From Bacillus_AD sp047238185 (GTDB lineage: Bacteria > Bacillota > Bacilli > Bacillales > DSM-1321): a stretch of DNA of 64,000 nt. Numbering within the stretch: position 1 is the stretch's first letter; every line of letters starts with the position of its first letter. Location: NCBI RefSeq assembly GCF_047238185.1, contig NZ_JBDFMI010000006.1, positions 496,001 to 560,000 on the forward strand, in the 5' to 3' direction. The position numbers and the translations under genes were made by a program. Shown here one piece after another: positions 35,764 through 43,579 of this stretch. The notes beneath the pieces are model-generated. The model saw only the letters and a program-made list of their open reading frames with translations. It had not been told where the DNA came from and did not search any database.

Positions 35764-35985
35764 TTATTCTACAATCGTCCAATCTTCAGCCAATAAATCG
35801 CATACTGTTGGCGTGAACATTGTATAGCCTTCTCCACGTACATTGATTAAAAAATACGGGTTTAAATTCTCTCCATCATGCTTGCTCTGACCAACTAGCT
35901 TCACGTATAATTCAGCTCCTTGCCAGCCTTCACGAATCACTTTTTCACCGTTCTTCAAGCGCGGTAATACTTGTTCAAATGTCAT
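35764..35985 (-). CDS. DUF2829 domain protein (Tad2-like family)
   Basis: A 73-residue single-domain protein: MTFEQVLPRLKNGEKVIREGW at the start and the family signature FTPTVCDLLAEDWTIVE at the end. DUF2829 is the fold of phage Tad2, which binds cyclic ADP-ribose-type signals and inhibits Thoeris defence; chromosomal members have no established role. No phage genes surround it. A ribosome site GGATG-like and a terminator make it a complete, independent gene. Confidence 0.85.
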   Translation of the reverse strand: MTFEQVLPRLKNGEKVIREGWQGAELYVKLVGQSKHDGENLNPYFLINVRGEGYTMFTPTVCDLLAEDWTIVE

Positions 35986-36107
35986 CTGTTTTCATCCTTT
36001 ACCACTTCATTCTTTACGGAAAGTATACTGGAAATCACCATAGTTTACAACAACGTGCAGGATAGCCTCATGCCGTTATATACTAATAGAAAAAGAGGAG
36101 GATGAAC

Positions 36108-36623
36108 ATGGAGAGTATTTATTTCGCGGGCGGCTGCTTCTGGTGCATGGTCAAACCTTTCGATTCCTACGACGGAATTGAATCAGTCGTTTCCGGATAT
36201 ATGGGAGGGCACGTAGACAACCCTACATATGAACAAGTAAAAACGGGAACCACCGGCCATTATGAAGTGGTGGAAATCGTTTACGATGAAAAACGATTTC
36301 CTTTAGAAAAAATTCTCGATATCTATTGGCCGCAAATCGATCCAACCGATCCGGACGGCCAATTTCAGGATAGGGGGCCACAATACAGGACAGCTATTTT
36401 TGTCACGAATGGCGTACAAAGAAAACTGGCTGAACAATCCAAAACGCAGATTGCCGAATCTGGCAGATTCGAAAAGCCAGTCGCAACAGCTATTTTGAAG
36501 GCATCCACCTTTTATCCAGCTGAAGACTACCATCAGGATTACTATAAGAAAAACCCTGCCCACTATAAGGAAGACCGGGAGCAAAGCGGTCGGGATGAAT
36601 TCATTGAACGGGCATGGCGCTAA
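36108..36623 (+). CDS. msrA: Peptide methionine sulfoxide reductase MsrA
   Basis: Reduces methionine-S-sulfoxide in proteins. The catalytic cysteine is in GGCFWC (residues 6-11); downstream YMGGHVDNPTYEQVKTGTTGHYEVVEI is typical. The start at 36108 is 6 nt after AGGAGG; the ATG at 36102 abuts it. 171 residues, no fused MsrB domain and no msrB next to it. Confidence 0.95.
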   Translation: MESIYFAGGCFWCMVKPFDSYDGIESVVSGYMGGHVDNPTYEQVKTGTTGHYEVVEIVYDEKRFPLEKILDIYWPQIDPTDPDGQFQDRGPQYRTAIFVTNGVQRKLAEQSKTQIAESGRFEKPVATAILKASTFYPAEDYHQDYYKKNPAHYKEDREQSGRDEFIERAWR

Positions 36624-36634
36624 CATAATAAAAC

Positions 36635-36661
36635 AGGCCTCTCTTGGGGGAAGAGAGGCCT
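36635..36661 (+). terminator. Terminator hairpin after msrA
   Basis: AGGCCTCTCTT (36635-36645) and AAGAGAGGCCT (36651-36661) form an 11-bp stem between convergent genes; the T-run is short. Confidence 0.75.
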
Positions 36662-36710
36662 TATCGGACTTGCAGAGCCTTTGCGGGAGGAAACGCTCAG
36701 CCAGTATATA

Positions 36711-37832
36711 TTATTTTGTACCCGCTAATCCTTTAAATAATTCTACGCCTGTTTCAAGGATTTCATCACGGTAATCGTACTCGTACGTGTGCACTTGAGG
36801 ATAATCTTCCCCGTTTCCGATATAGACATAGGCCCCTTTAACATATTTCAAATAATGGCCGAAGTCTTCTGACGCACGGTATGGAGCAGGCATTTCGCGT
36901 AAAGGAAGCCCTTTTTCCTCGCACACTTTACGGACTTTATCGACGCATTCCTTCGTGTTGACCGTTTCAGGGAATTCGTCATGGTATTGAAACGTTACTT
37001 TAATGCCTTGTTCTTCACCCATTTTTAATGCCATTTCCTCTAGGTTTTTTTGCAGCTTATCCAATTCCGCTTCTTTTTCGGCACGGATCGTCATGCGCAA
37101 AGCGCCTTCATGGGCTGCGATGCCATAGTTTTCGGATCCCACATCCACTTGAACGATTGTACAAAGAACCAAACCTTCATTGTTTTCTTTGGCAGTCAAT
37201 TTAGGAATCGCTTCAATGATTTTCGCAATTGCAAAGGATGGATTGACCCCATCTTCCGGTTGGCTGGCGTGGGCTGGTGAACCAACCATTTCAATAGACA
37301 TTCCTTTAGACGCGAATTGGGCTGTCCCATCGATGACATTGACTGTTTTGAATTCGATGCCCGCCATATTATGGTAGCCGAAAATTTCTTCTATGTTTTC
37401 CTCTTTAATGACTTCAGCGGCTTCTATACCGCCTTGCGCTGTTTCTTCTGCATGCTGGAAGATGAAGAAAATATTCTTGTCTGCCCCTTTTTGGTCCACT
37501 TCAAGAGCAAAGCCGGCAAGGGTGGAAGAATGTCCGTCATGTCCGCATTTATGGGATACCCCTTCATTTTGAGATCCCCATGGCAAATCGATCGTTTCTG
37601 GGATAGGAAGGGCATCAAAATCAGCACGGAATGCAATATTAGGCTTATCGTCACCGATAATGTATTTGGCATAGAAGTATTTGCCTTTATCAACGATTTC
37701 CAGATTTTTTGTATGTTCCTTAAGGAAATCCATCAAATGTTGTTTTGTCCAAACTTCATGATAAGACAATTCAGGATGGGCATGAAGCTCATGGCGCAAT
37801 TGAATCGCTAAATCTAGATTTTTCTTTTCCAT
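36711..37832 (-). CDS. M20 family metallopeptidase / amidohydrolase
   Basis: 373 residues. N-terminal RHELHAHPELSYHE, metal-binding SHKCGHDGHSSTLAGFALE (about 98-116), FQHAEETAQGG and a dimerisation lid domain with GSPAHASQPEDG are typical of the aminoacylase/N-acetyl-amino acid deacetylase group (IAA-amidohydrolase-like). Exact substrate unknown. The start at 37832 follows AGGAGT. It stands alone, with a 600-nt gap upstream. Confidence 0.88.
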   Translation of the reverse strand: MEKKNLDLAIQLRHELHAHPELSYHEVWTKQHLMDFLKEHTKNLEIVDKGKYFYAKYIIGDDKPNIAFRADFDALPIPETIDLPWGSQNEGVSHKCGHDGHSSTLAGFALEVDQKGADKNIFFIFQHAEETAQGGIEAAEVIKEENIEEIFGYHNMAGIEFKTVNVIDGTAQFASKGMSIEMVGSPAHASQPEDGVNPSFAIAKIIEAIPKLTAKENNEGLVLCTIVQVDVGSENYGIAAHEGALRMTIRAEKEAELDKLQKNLEEMALKMGEEQGIKVTFQYHDEFPETVNTKECVDKVRKVCEEKGLPLREMPAPYRASEDFGHYLKYVKGAYVYIGNGEDYPQVHTYEYDYRDEILETGVELFKGLAGTK

Positions 37833-38367
37833 AGTAATCACTCCTAACAATGATTCTTGTTTATATCCTATCCATAAGCAAAATTCCATTTTTTACTATT
37901 CCGAAGTGCAACGTATGCTTAAACACTTCATTGAGAAAGTTTACAGGTTCACATGCCATGCCCATATTCATTATAGGCTTCTAACCTATTTCCGGCTCAA
38001 GACCATTTTTCAGCAGCTGCTTATGGCGGCCAGAATACACGTTATTAACTAAATAGGTTCAATCTTGATCAAAACTCAATATGCCGCCAGTTGAAATCGA
38101 CCAGCCACATATTTATTCAAGACTATCACCTTGTTTCAAGCTCAATACGTACGTACGGTTTGGATTCAACTATTGTTAAATGGCCGGGACAACAATAGTG
38201 TGTTCCTTTTGTTTACATATTCAGTATACCGAATATGTAAAGGCGCAATATTCCAATCCATAATAGTGATTATTCATAATTGGAAAGATGGGATGGAGGA
38301 AATTATGGGAGCACCAGAGAGATAAATCGTATAAAGAAGTATTCTGATTTCTATATTAGAAAAGAAA
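37833..38367. other. Long intergenic region without a convincing gene
   Basis: About 535 nt. Open frames here have no ribosome sites or family resemblance. I see short symmetric bits (CGTACGTACG; repeated TCAA-rich words) but no tRNA, riboswitch core or strong hairpin. It presumably holds the M20 gene promoter. Confidence 0.5.
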
Positions 38368-38402
38368 AAAGCAAAGCATCTGAATTATACATGCTTTGCT
38401 TT
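38368..38402. terminator. Terminator downstream of the WYL regulator
   Basis: AAAGCAAAGCAT (38368-38379) and ATGCTTTGCTTT (38391-38402) form a 12-bp stem with A-run on the left, serving the minus strand. Confidence 0.8.
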
Positions 38403-38444
38403 ATACATATATTCCTTATACTACAGTGAACAGATTGGCATAGC

Positions 38445-39407
38445 TTATCGGTTAAATAAGCACAGTCTCTCTCTTAAAACTTCTAAGACTTCTTTTGGCA
38501 ATTCCTTGATCTTTATATCAGCGCCAAGGAAAAGGAGCCAATTCGTGATTTCATTCAATTCTTCGGGATTATCAACATTGATGTTCATTTTTAGGAGAGC
38601 TCTGGTTTGGTATGGGTTCGTATAGGAAATGGACACCTTTATAGGATGGTATTTTTTGAACTGGGCAATCGCCGATAGGCCAAGTTCAAAAACAAGGTTC
38701 ATTCCTTCTTCCTGTTTACTTAGCTTTTCTAAAATCTGTTTTCTGCTTACTCTTTTTTTCGTTGGGTATCGCTGCACATCAGTAAGATGATCGACAGGGA
38801 AAATCCGCCTCTTTTCATCCGTTAAAACGAAGCCTTCAATCAGCCAATGGCCTTTTTCATGATAAAGGCGCAAGAGATATATCGGGTAATTCCTTATTAC
38901 TTTCTCTTCTTTAATGGCAATCATTAAATAGCTGTCCATAAGAAGGAGTTGAATCAATTTTTCTAGAATAGGCTGGGGCAGGTCGGATAAATCCAGCAGC
39001 TCGGGATTATGTGGGTTGGTCCCTTCAAAAATCAAGATTTGGTTTAAAAGAACAAGGTCATCCTGCTGATTTTTCGAGATAAGGCCCAGTAATTTTTCAG
39101 CTAAAGACTGTCGGCTCTTTAGATAAGGGAGTTGTTTATTCCTTGTGGCCATAAAAGCAATAAAAAGAGCCTTAATCTCATTATCGGTAAAGCGGACAGC
39201 AGGCAGAACTGAATTGTTCATCACAAAATACCCCCCATCCCTTCCAACCTCAGCAACAAGCGGCATCCCCATGGCTTCAATTTCTCTAATATCCCTAATA
39301 GCTGTCGAACGAGAGATGCTGAATTCTTGCATGATTTCAGAAATGGTAAAGTGGGCTCGGTTGTTGATATACCTCATTATGATATTGATCCGTTCAACTT
39401 TTTTCAT
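38445..39407 (-). CDS. HTH_11/WYL domain transcriptional regulator (YafY-like)
   Basis: N-terminal winged HTH (FTISEIMQEFSISRSTAIRDIREIEAMG, about residues 18-45) followed by GRDGGYFV, then a WYL domain (about 130-220; HWLIEGFVLTDEKRRIFPVDHL) and a C-terminal extension. WYL regulators sense ligands or nucleic acids. The start at 39407 follows GGAGGCTTCG. It is divergent from a GyrI-like ligand-binding protein, with a symmetric site between them. Confidence 0.9.
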   Translation of the reverse strand: MKKVERINIIMRYINNRAHFTISEIMQEFSISRSTAIRDIREIEAMGMPLVAEVGRDGGYFVMNNSVLPAVRFTDNEIKALFIAFMATRNKQLPYLKSRQSLAEKLLGLISKNQQDDLVLLNQILIFEGTNPHNPELLDLSDLPQPILEKLIQLLLMDSYLMIAIKEEKVIRNYPIYLLRLYHEKGHWLIEGFVLTDEKRRIFPVDHLTDVQRYPTKKRVSRKQILEKLSKQEEGMNLVFELGLSAIAQFKKYHPIKVSISYTNPYQTRALLKMNINVDNPEELNEITNWLLFLGADIKIKELPKEVLEVLRERLCLFNR

Positions 39408-39462
39408 CGAAGCCTCCAAAACAGTATCATTTTTTGACACGATTTAAACTTATTATAAACTC

Positions 39463-39489
39463 ATCAAGTAAAAAGACGAATAACTTGAT
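39463..39489. promoter_or_regulatory. Candidate operator between WYL regulator and GyrI-like gene
   Basis: ATCAAGT (39463-39469) and ACTTGAT (39483-39489) are perfect inverted arms 13 nt apart, ending 28 nt before the GyrI-like start. Probable binding site of the WYL protein. Confidence 0.55.
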
Positions 39490-39516
39490 TAATTCAAAAA
39501 AAGGAAGGTTTTAAAA

Positions 39517-39996
39517 ATGGCAGAATATACGATTGAAGAAAAAGAGGGCTTCACTGTTTTAGGAATTGGAACTGAGCTTAAAAGCGATTATACAGATTTT
39601 GCTGGCATAAACAAGGAAAAGGCAGACTTTTGGCAGGCTATCAAAAATGATGGAAAACTTGATGCTTTAAAAGCCATAGCGACAAACGACTACGTTTTTG
39701 CCGTCAACGAAGCGGTAAATAACAAGATGATGCATTATGCTGGCGTCCTAACAAATGCGTCGGTACCGGGAGAGACCCGCGATATCCAATTCCCTAAAGG
39801 GGAATACCTCGTTGTTAAAGGGGAAGGACATACAGCCGAAGAATTGAGCAATACGCTTACTGGCGTTGCCTTTGGCCAGGTCCTGCCAGAAGCAGATCAT
39901 GTTGCTTATGTCGGCGGGCCGAATGCAACAGTTGAAATGGGCATGCGGAATGGCGTGGTTTATGGTGAAATGTGGATTCCGGTTGTTAGGAAATAA
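39517..39996 (+). CDS. GyrI-like small-molecule-binding domain protein
   Basis: 159 residues comprising a single SHS2-type effector-binding domain as in GyrI and the C-terminal halves of BmrR/Rob: IEEKEGFTVLGIGTEL at the start and EYLVVKGEGHTAEELSNT in the middle. Such stand-alone domains bind or hydrolyse small lipophilic compounds. GGAAGG precedes the ATG. Likely controlled by the divergent WYL regulator. Confidence 0.85.
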   Translation: MAEYTIEEKEGFTVLGIGTELKSDYTDFAGINKEKADFWQAIKNDGKLDALKAIATNDYVFAVNEAVNNKMMHYAGVLTNASVPGETRDIQFPKGEYLVVKGEGHTAEELSNTLTGVAFGQVLPEADHVAYVGGPNATVEMGMRNGVVYGEMWIPVVRK

Positions 39997-40044
39997 CGGG
40001 CAAAAGTCCATTTTTAAAATCCTGAATAAAAAGGACTACAAATT

Positions 40045-40077
40045 GAAAAGACCATCATCTTTTTGATGGTCTTTTCT
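40045..40077 (+). terminator. Terminator of the GyrI-like gene
   Basis: AAAAGACCATCA pairs with TGATGGTCTTTT, followed by CTTG. Confidence 0.9.
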
Positions 40078-40097
40078 TGCACTCCGTAACGTATGAA

Positions 40098-40465
40098 TTA
40101 TTCTTCAATACATTGCATTACATGTTGAATATAACTGTCTAAAGGTCGTGGTGTATCTATAATCAAACATTTATATTCAGATGGTTTTTTACTGTTATGA
40201 ATAGCGGATTTAAAGGCTTCTCGGATTGTATCTCTTTTATTTGGCTGATCATTCTTTCACGTTTTTTTAATCTGCTGTTGATTTCATTTCGGTCATCAAC
40301 GTAGCATTCCACATATTTATAGTTAGCATTATATTTCTTTACTAATCCAGTCCCTTTTTCAACCATTTCATCATATAAACAAGGACTATCGAATATAACA
40401 GATTGCCCCTGTGATAAGTGAAATTCAATTAAAGACCAATCAATATTGTATGAAATTTTACCAGC
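40098..40465 (-). pseudogene. P-loop kinase-like gene, 5' truncated and frameshifted
   Basis: The minus-strand frame reads KISYNIDWSLIEFHLSQGQ, then SVIFDSPCLYDEMVEKG, then KYVECYVDDRNEINSRLKKRER, typical of small AAA kinases after the P-loop. The P-loop itself is missing. Near 40250 the frame shifts: the natural ending (DQPNKRDTIREAFKSA ... CLIIDTPRPLDSYIQHVM) continues in another frame to a stop at 40098. The 5' end joins in frame to codA debris. Not functional. Confidence 0.75.
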
Positions 40466-40893
40466 AAGTTTTCCTTCCTCGATTCCGTAATTTTCTTCAA
40501 TCATCAGCGTTTTAGCGCTATTTATTGTGATTAAATCAATGGAATTGACCATTTGCTCGTAAGCTATTATATGGATGCCCATATGCAATACTTGAAGCAT
40601 ATTTCCTGTACACAATGGATACCATGGGGCCCACTGCTGTTGTATAGCTCGCTGTTGTGCGAGTTCCTATTCTACGTTCGTGTATGCCTCTTTTGCGACC
40701 ACCTCAACAAAGCGTGATTGCTCATCATCAATCTCATCGAAGTGAATATCCACTAATCGGTTATACTTTTCAGCGATGTCAAAGGCTATTTTTAATGAAT
40801 CGACTCCATATTCTATCGTAAATTCAAAATGAGGAATACCGCCTACTGCATCTGTGCCCATCTTCAATGATTCTTCATAAAATGAGTGGCTAG
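40463..40893 (-). pseudogene. codA: Cytosine deaminase (codA) remnant
   Basis: Fragments match CodA in order on the minus strand: EESLKMGTDAVGGIPHFEF and IHFDEIDDEQSRFVEVVAKEA, a frameshift, then GTRTTASYTTAVG, a jump of roughly 50-70 codons, then PWYPLCTGNMLQVLHMGIH and DLITINSAKTLMIEENYGIEEG. The N-terminal half and the C-terminus are absent. Comparison is with the CodA sequence as I remember it. Confidence 0.8.
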
Positions 40894-41011
40894 AATATTA
40901 CCTGCATCTTATATTTATATAATTTTCATAAAATTATATAAATTAGACTCTAAGCATTGACATTCAATAATTATACAAGTACATTGGTAATTATAATTGA
41001 ATATTCAAACA

Positions 41012-41160
41012 TTCTTATTTAGAGAGATGGAGGGACTGGCCCTAAGATATCTCAGCAACATACATTTTTGTATTGTGCTAATTCCAGTAGCGTACGCTTG
41101 ATGATAAGAAGAGTAATTATCAATGATACTAGTCTCTTCTTTTTTAAGAAGGGGTTTTTT
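41012..41160 (+). ncRNA. SAM-I riboswitch (S-box) with terminator
   Basis: The diagnostic GGAGGGACTGGCCC and GTGCTAATTCCAG cores are present. P1 is formed by TTCTTAT (41012-41018) and ATAAGAA (41104-41110). An AGAAGAG segment can pair with CTCTTCT as antiterminator, while TCTCTTCTT with AAGAAGGGG forms the terminator ending TTTTTT at 41160. It controls the MetE-like gene by SAM level. Confidence 0.93.
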
Positions 41161-41215
41161 GTACCCTGAAAAAGCAAACTAAATATACAAATTTACTTTA
41201 GAGGGGTTGTCCATA

Positions 41216-42337
41216 TTGATTACTACTATTTCGAAAGCGCCATTTAGAGCAGACCATGTAGGAAGCTTCTTACGTCCACAAGCGCTAAAAGATGCGAGGG
41301 CGCAATATCAGAATGGCCAAATCACGAAAGAAGAATTACGTTCAATAGAAGATAGTGAGATTACTAGGATTGTGGAAAAACAAAAAGAAGTAGGCCTTAC
41401 AGCTGTGACAGATGGTGAATTCAGAAGAAGATGGTGGCACTTAGATTTCATAAGAGCCATCGAGGGGATTCGCGTTTATGAAGTAGACTTAACGGGTGCT
41501 TTTAATGGTGCAATGAAAAAAGCAGAAGCATATACAGTTAGTTCGAAACTAAAATTTCCAAAGGATCATCCATTTTTGGAGGATTTTATGTATTTGAAAA
41601 GACTTGCTGGTGACCATGTTGCGAAAATTACAATACCAGGTCCTAATATGATTTTCCATTCGGGTGTAGTTGGAAGCGAACCTTATTTAAGTAATCCTTC
41701 TTACCCTTCACTAGATGAGGTTGCTAAAGATATTATTAAAGTATATCAGGATGCTATTCAAGCTTTTTACGATGCAGGATGCCGTTATTTACAGCTAGAT
41801 GATACAAGCTGGGGTGCATTGTTCAGTGATGTATTCCGGGAAAAAATAAAGGTACGAGGTTTTAATCCGGATGAATTAGTGAAAAAATTTGCTGATATTA
41901 CTGTTGAAGCAGTGGCCAACAAACCAAAGGATATGGCAATTACCCTTCATATTTGCCGTGGAAATTTCAAATCTTCTTGGTTATATCAAGGTGGATATGA
42001 ACCAATTGCAAAAGAATTATTTTCCCGCGTTAATGTAGATGCCTTCTTCTTAGAGTATGATAATGAACGATCCGGAGATTTTACCCCATTGCGATTCATT
42101 AAAGATCAACATGTCGTGTTGGGCTTAATCACATCTAAAACCCCTGAACTCGAAGATGCATATGAAATCAAAAGAAGAATTGAAGAAGCAGCGAAATTTG
42201 TAAATATTAATCAACTTTGTTTAAGCCCGCAATGTGGCTTTGCATCTACCGAGGAAGGAAACATCCTTACTGAAGAAGAACAGTGGAGTAAATTATGCCA
42301 TGTAGTGCGTATCGCAAAGGATGTTTGGGGAGAATAG
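41216..42337 (+). CDS. MetE C-terminal-like methyltransferase (YxjG/YxjH type)
   Basis: A cobalamin-independent methionine synthase-related protein of 373 residues, corresponding to the catalytic half of MetE. It starts APFRADHVGSFLRP and has zinc-site candidates in TLHICRGN (His/Cys) and the C-terminal QLCLSPQCGFAS cysteines. It probably transfers a methyl group to homocysteine; the methyl donor in YxjG/H proteins is not settled. Start is TTG at 41216 after GAGGGG. S-box control confirms a role in methionine supply. Confidence 0.9.
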   Translation: MITTISKAPFRADHVGSFLRPQALKDARAQYQNGQITKEELRSIEDSEITRIVEKQKEVGLTAVTDGEFRRRWWHLDFIRAIEGIRVYEVDLTGAFNGAMKKAEAYTVSSKLKFPKDHPFLEDFMYLKRLAGDHVAKITIPGPNMIFHSGVVGSEPYLSNPSYPSLDEVAKDIIKVYQDAIQAFYDAGCRYLQLDDTSWGALFSDVFREKIKVRGFNPDELVKKFADITVEAVANKPKDMAITLHICRGNFKSSWLYQGGYEPIAKELFSRVNVDAFFLEYDNERSGDFTPLRFIKDQHVVLGLITSKTPELEDAYEIKRRIEEAAKFVNINQLCLSPQCGFASTEEGNILTEEEQWSKLCHVVRIAKDVWGE

Positions 42338-42355
42338 GCTTCACGTATGAACAAA

Positions 42356-42420
42356 AACAGAAAACGCTTGTTTACCCCAGGATAGCTTAAGACGTCGAAA
42401 GGATAGGGCTTATAGCTGGA
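42356..42420. repeat. Decayed copy of the Bacillus-type intergenic repeat
   Basis: Contains CGCTTGTTTACCCC and AGCTTAAGACGTCGAAAGG followed by GGGCTTATAGCTGGA. This resembles arms of the palindrome at 16698-16822 (GCTTAGCCCC, ACTTAAGACCTCGAGGGG, CTGTAGCCGGA) with internal deletion. Confidence 0.5.
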
Positions 42421-42549
42421 GATCTTCTTGCCCCACTTCAAAGCCAAACGGAGCTTATGCAGCAGAAAAAACAACTTATTTCCTAGCATAGCAGGTGTAA
42501 GCTTAGACAGATTTCCATATTCAACAATTTATCCTTTCTTCTCTTCTGA

Positions 42550-42588
42550 AAAAGGAGGCTTTGAATTTTATATTCAAAGCCTCCTTTT
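42550..42588. terminator. Strong terminator between metE-like gene and rlmH
   Basis: A 16-bp perfect stem (AAAAGGAGGCTTTGAA and its complement) with A- and T-runs, usable in both directions. Confidence 0.92.
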
Positions 42589-42639
42589 ATTTCTGTTTAT
42601 TTCAAACCACCCGTACTGTAAAATAGTAAAATCAACCTT

Positions 42640-43119
42640 CTACTTATGGTACGGTTCCCCCCGATTAATCCGAAAGGCCCGGTAAATCTGCTCGACCAAT
42701 ACAAGCCTCATCAACTGGTGGGGAAAAGTCATTTTACTGAAGCTGAGTGTTTCGTCGGCACGTATCATGACGTCCTTGCTCAAGCCCAAAGAACCGCCGA
42801 TGACGAAGGCGATTTTGCTTTTTCCGTATGTAGCCAGGTTGTCAATCCGGCTGGCGAGCTGCTCGGACGATTTCATGTCGCCCTCGATTGCCAATGCGAT
42901 TACATGGGTGTCCGGCGAGATTTTCGCAAGGATGCGTTCCCCTTCTTTTTGCTTCACGATCAACATATCAGTTTCACTTAGATTTTCCGGCGCCTTTTCA
43001 TCAGGCAATTCAATTTCATCTATTTTGGCATAGGCCGATAACCTTTTTGTATATTCAGCAATTCCTTGCTTCAGGTATTTTTCCTTCAGTTTTCCAACGG
43101 TGATGATGGAGATATTCAC
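42640..43119 (-). CDS. rlmH: 23S rRNA (pseudouridine1915-N3)-methyltransferase RlmH
   Basis: A SPOUT methyltransferase of 159 residues acting on mature 70S ribosomes. Motifs: HVIALAIEGDMKSSEQLA, FVIGGSLGLS and the C-terminal trefoil-knot segment FPHQLMRLVLVEQIYRAFRINRGEPYHK, invariant in the family. It is yydA of B. subtilis. A cluster of DnaA boxes lies directly upstream. Confidence 0.97.
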   Translation of the reverse strand: MNISIITVGKLKEKYLKQGIAEYTKRLSAYAKIDEIELPDEKAPENLSETDMLIVKQKEGERILAKISPDTHVIALAIEGDMKSSEQLASRIDNLATYGKSKIAFVIGGSLGLSKDVMIRADETLSFSKMTFPHQLMRLVLVEQIYRAFRINRGEPYHK

Positions 43120-43122
43120 AAC

Positions 43123-43545
43123 TTATCCTCACTTTACAAACAGAATATAAACAAGTTATCCACAAAAGTTATCCACATGTCAACAGTTGCTGTCCACATT
43201 TTGTAGGCGAATATTAGTTCCCTACCATATATACAGCTGGCTCTGAACAATATTCACAGCCTGTTGATAACTTTTTTTCCTCTGGTATTTCATTCATTAC
43301 AGGCGCTGTTTCATATTCATATACAACCACGTCCAACGCTAGATCCACGTGTTCTTTGCAGCAATAAATCATTTGGTGTTTCCTCCTAATTTCCAATCTG
43401 TTTCTATATAGTTTTTCCGAAAATAACGCACAAAAATCGCCTTCTCAGAAGAAAAGGAATTTATCCACAACGTAAAGCTTATACTACGTCTCGTACCTGA
43501 ACTACATACATTCACATCATAGCATACCGGAATAAGTTATCAACA
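43123..43545. promoter_or_regulatory. DnaA-box cluster between rlmH and htrA
   Basis: Perfect TTATCCACA boxes at 43156-43164, 43169-43177 and 43461-43469; one-mismatch boxes at 43123-43131, 43262-43270 (reverse) and 43537-43545. The first two are spaced 4 nt apart. They overlap the rlmH promoter and flank a small gene. B. subtilis has, as I recall, a DnaA-binding cluster near the same gene (yydA). Confidence 0.8.
43214..43372 (-). CDS. CxxH/CxxC small protein
   Basis: 52 residues with an N-terminal CCKEH motif (CxxxH/CxxH) and a C-terminal CEYC pair, expected to hold one zinc ion. Homologues are found beside rlmH/htrA in Bacillaceae; function unknown. AGGAGG lies 9 nt before the ATG at 43372, which rules out the upstream start. 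Confidence 0.85.
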   Translation of the reverse strand: MIYCCKEHVDLALDVVVYEYETAPVMNEIPEEKKLSTGCEYCSEPAVYMVGN

Positions 43546-43546
43546 A

Positions 43547-43575
43547 GAAAAGAGCCGCGCATGCAGCTCTTTTCA
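43547..43575 (-). terminator. Terminator of htrA
   Basis: GAAAAGAGC (43547-43555) and GCTCTTTTC (43566-43574); T-rich on the minus strand. Confidence 0.8.
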
Positions 43576-43579
43576 GCTT

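Noticed and set aside
38131..38325. Small frame of 64 codons in the gap between the M20 and WYL genes
   Set aside because: No ribosome site near its ATG and no family resemblance.
40163..40615. Apparent novel 150-residue hypothetical protein
   Set aside because: It is an in-frame join of codA and kinase debris, with the natural kinase C-terminus in another frame.
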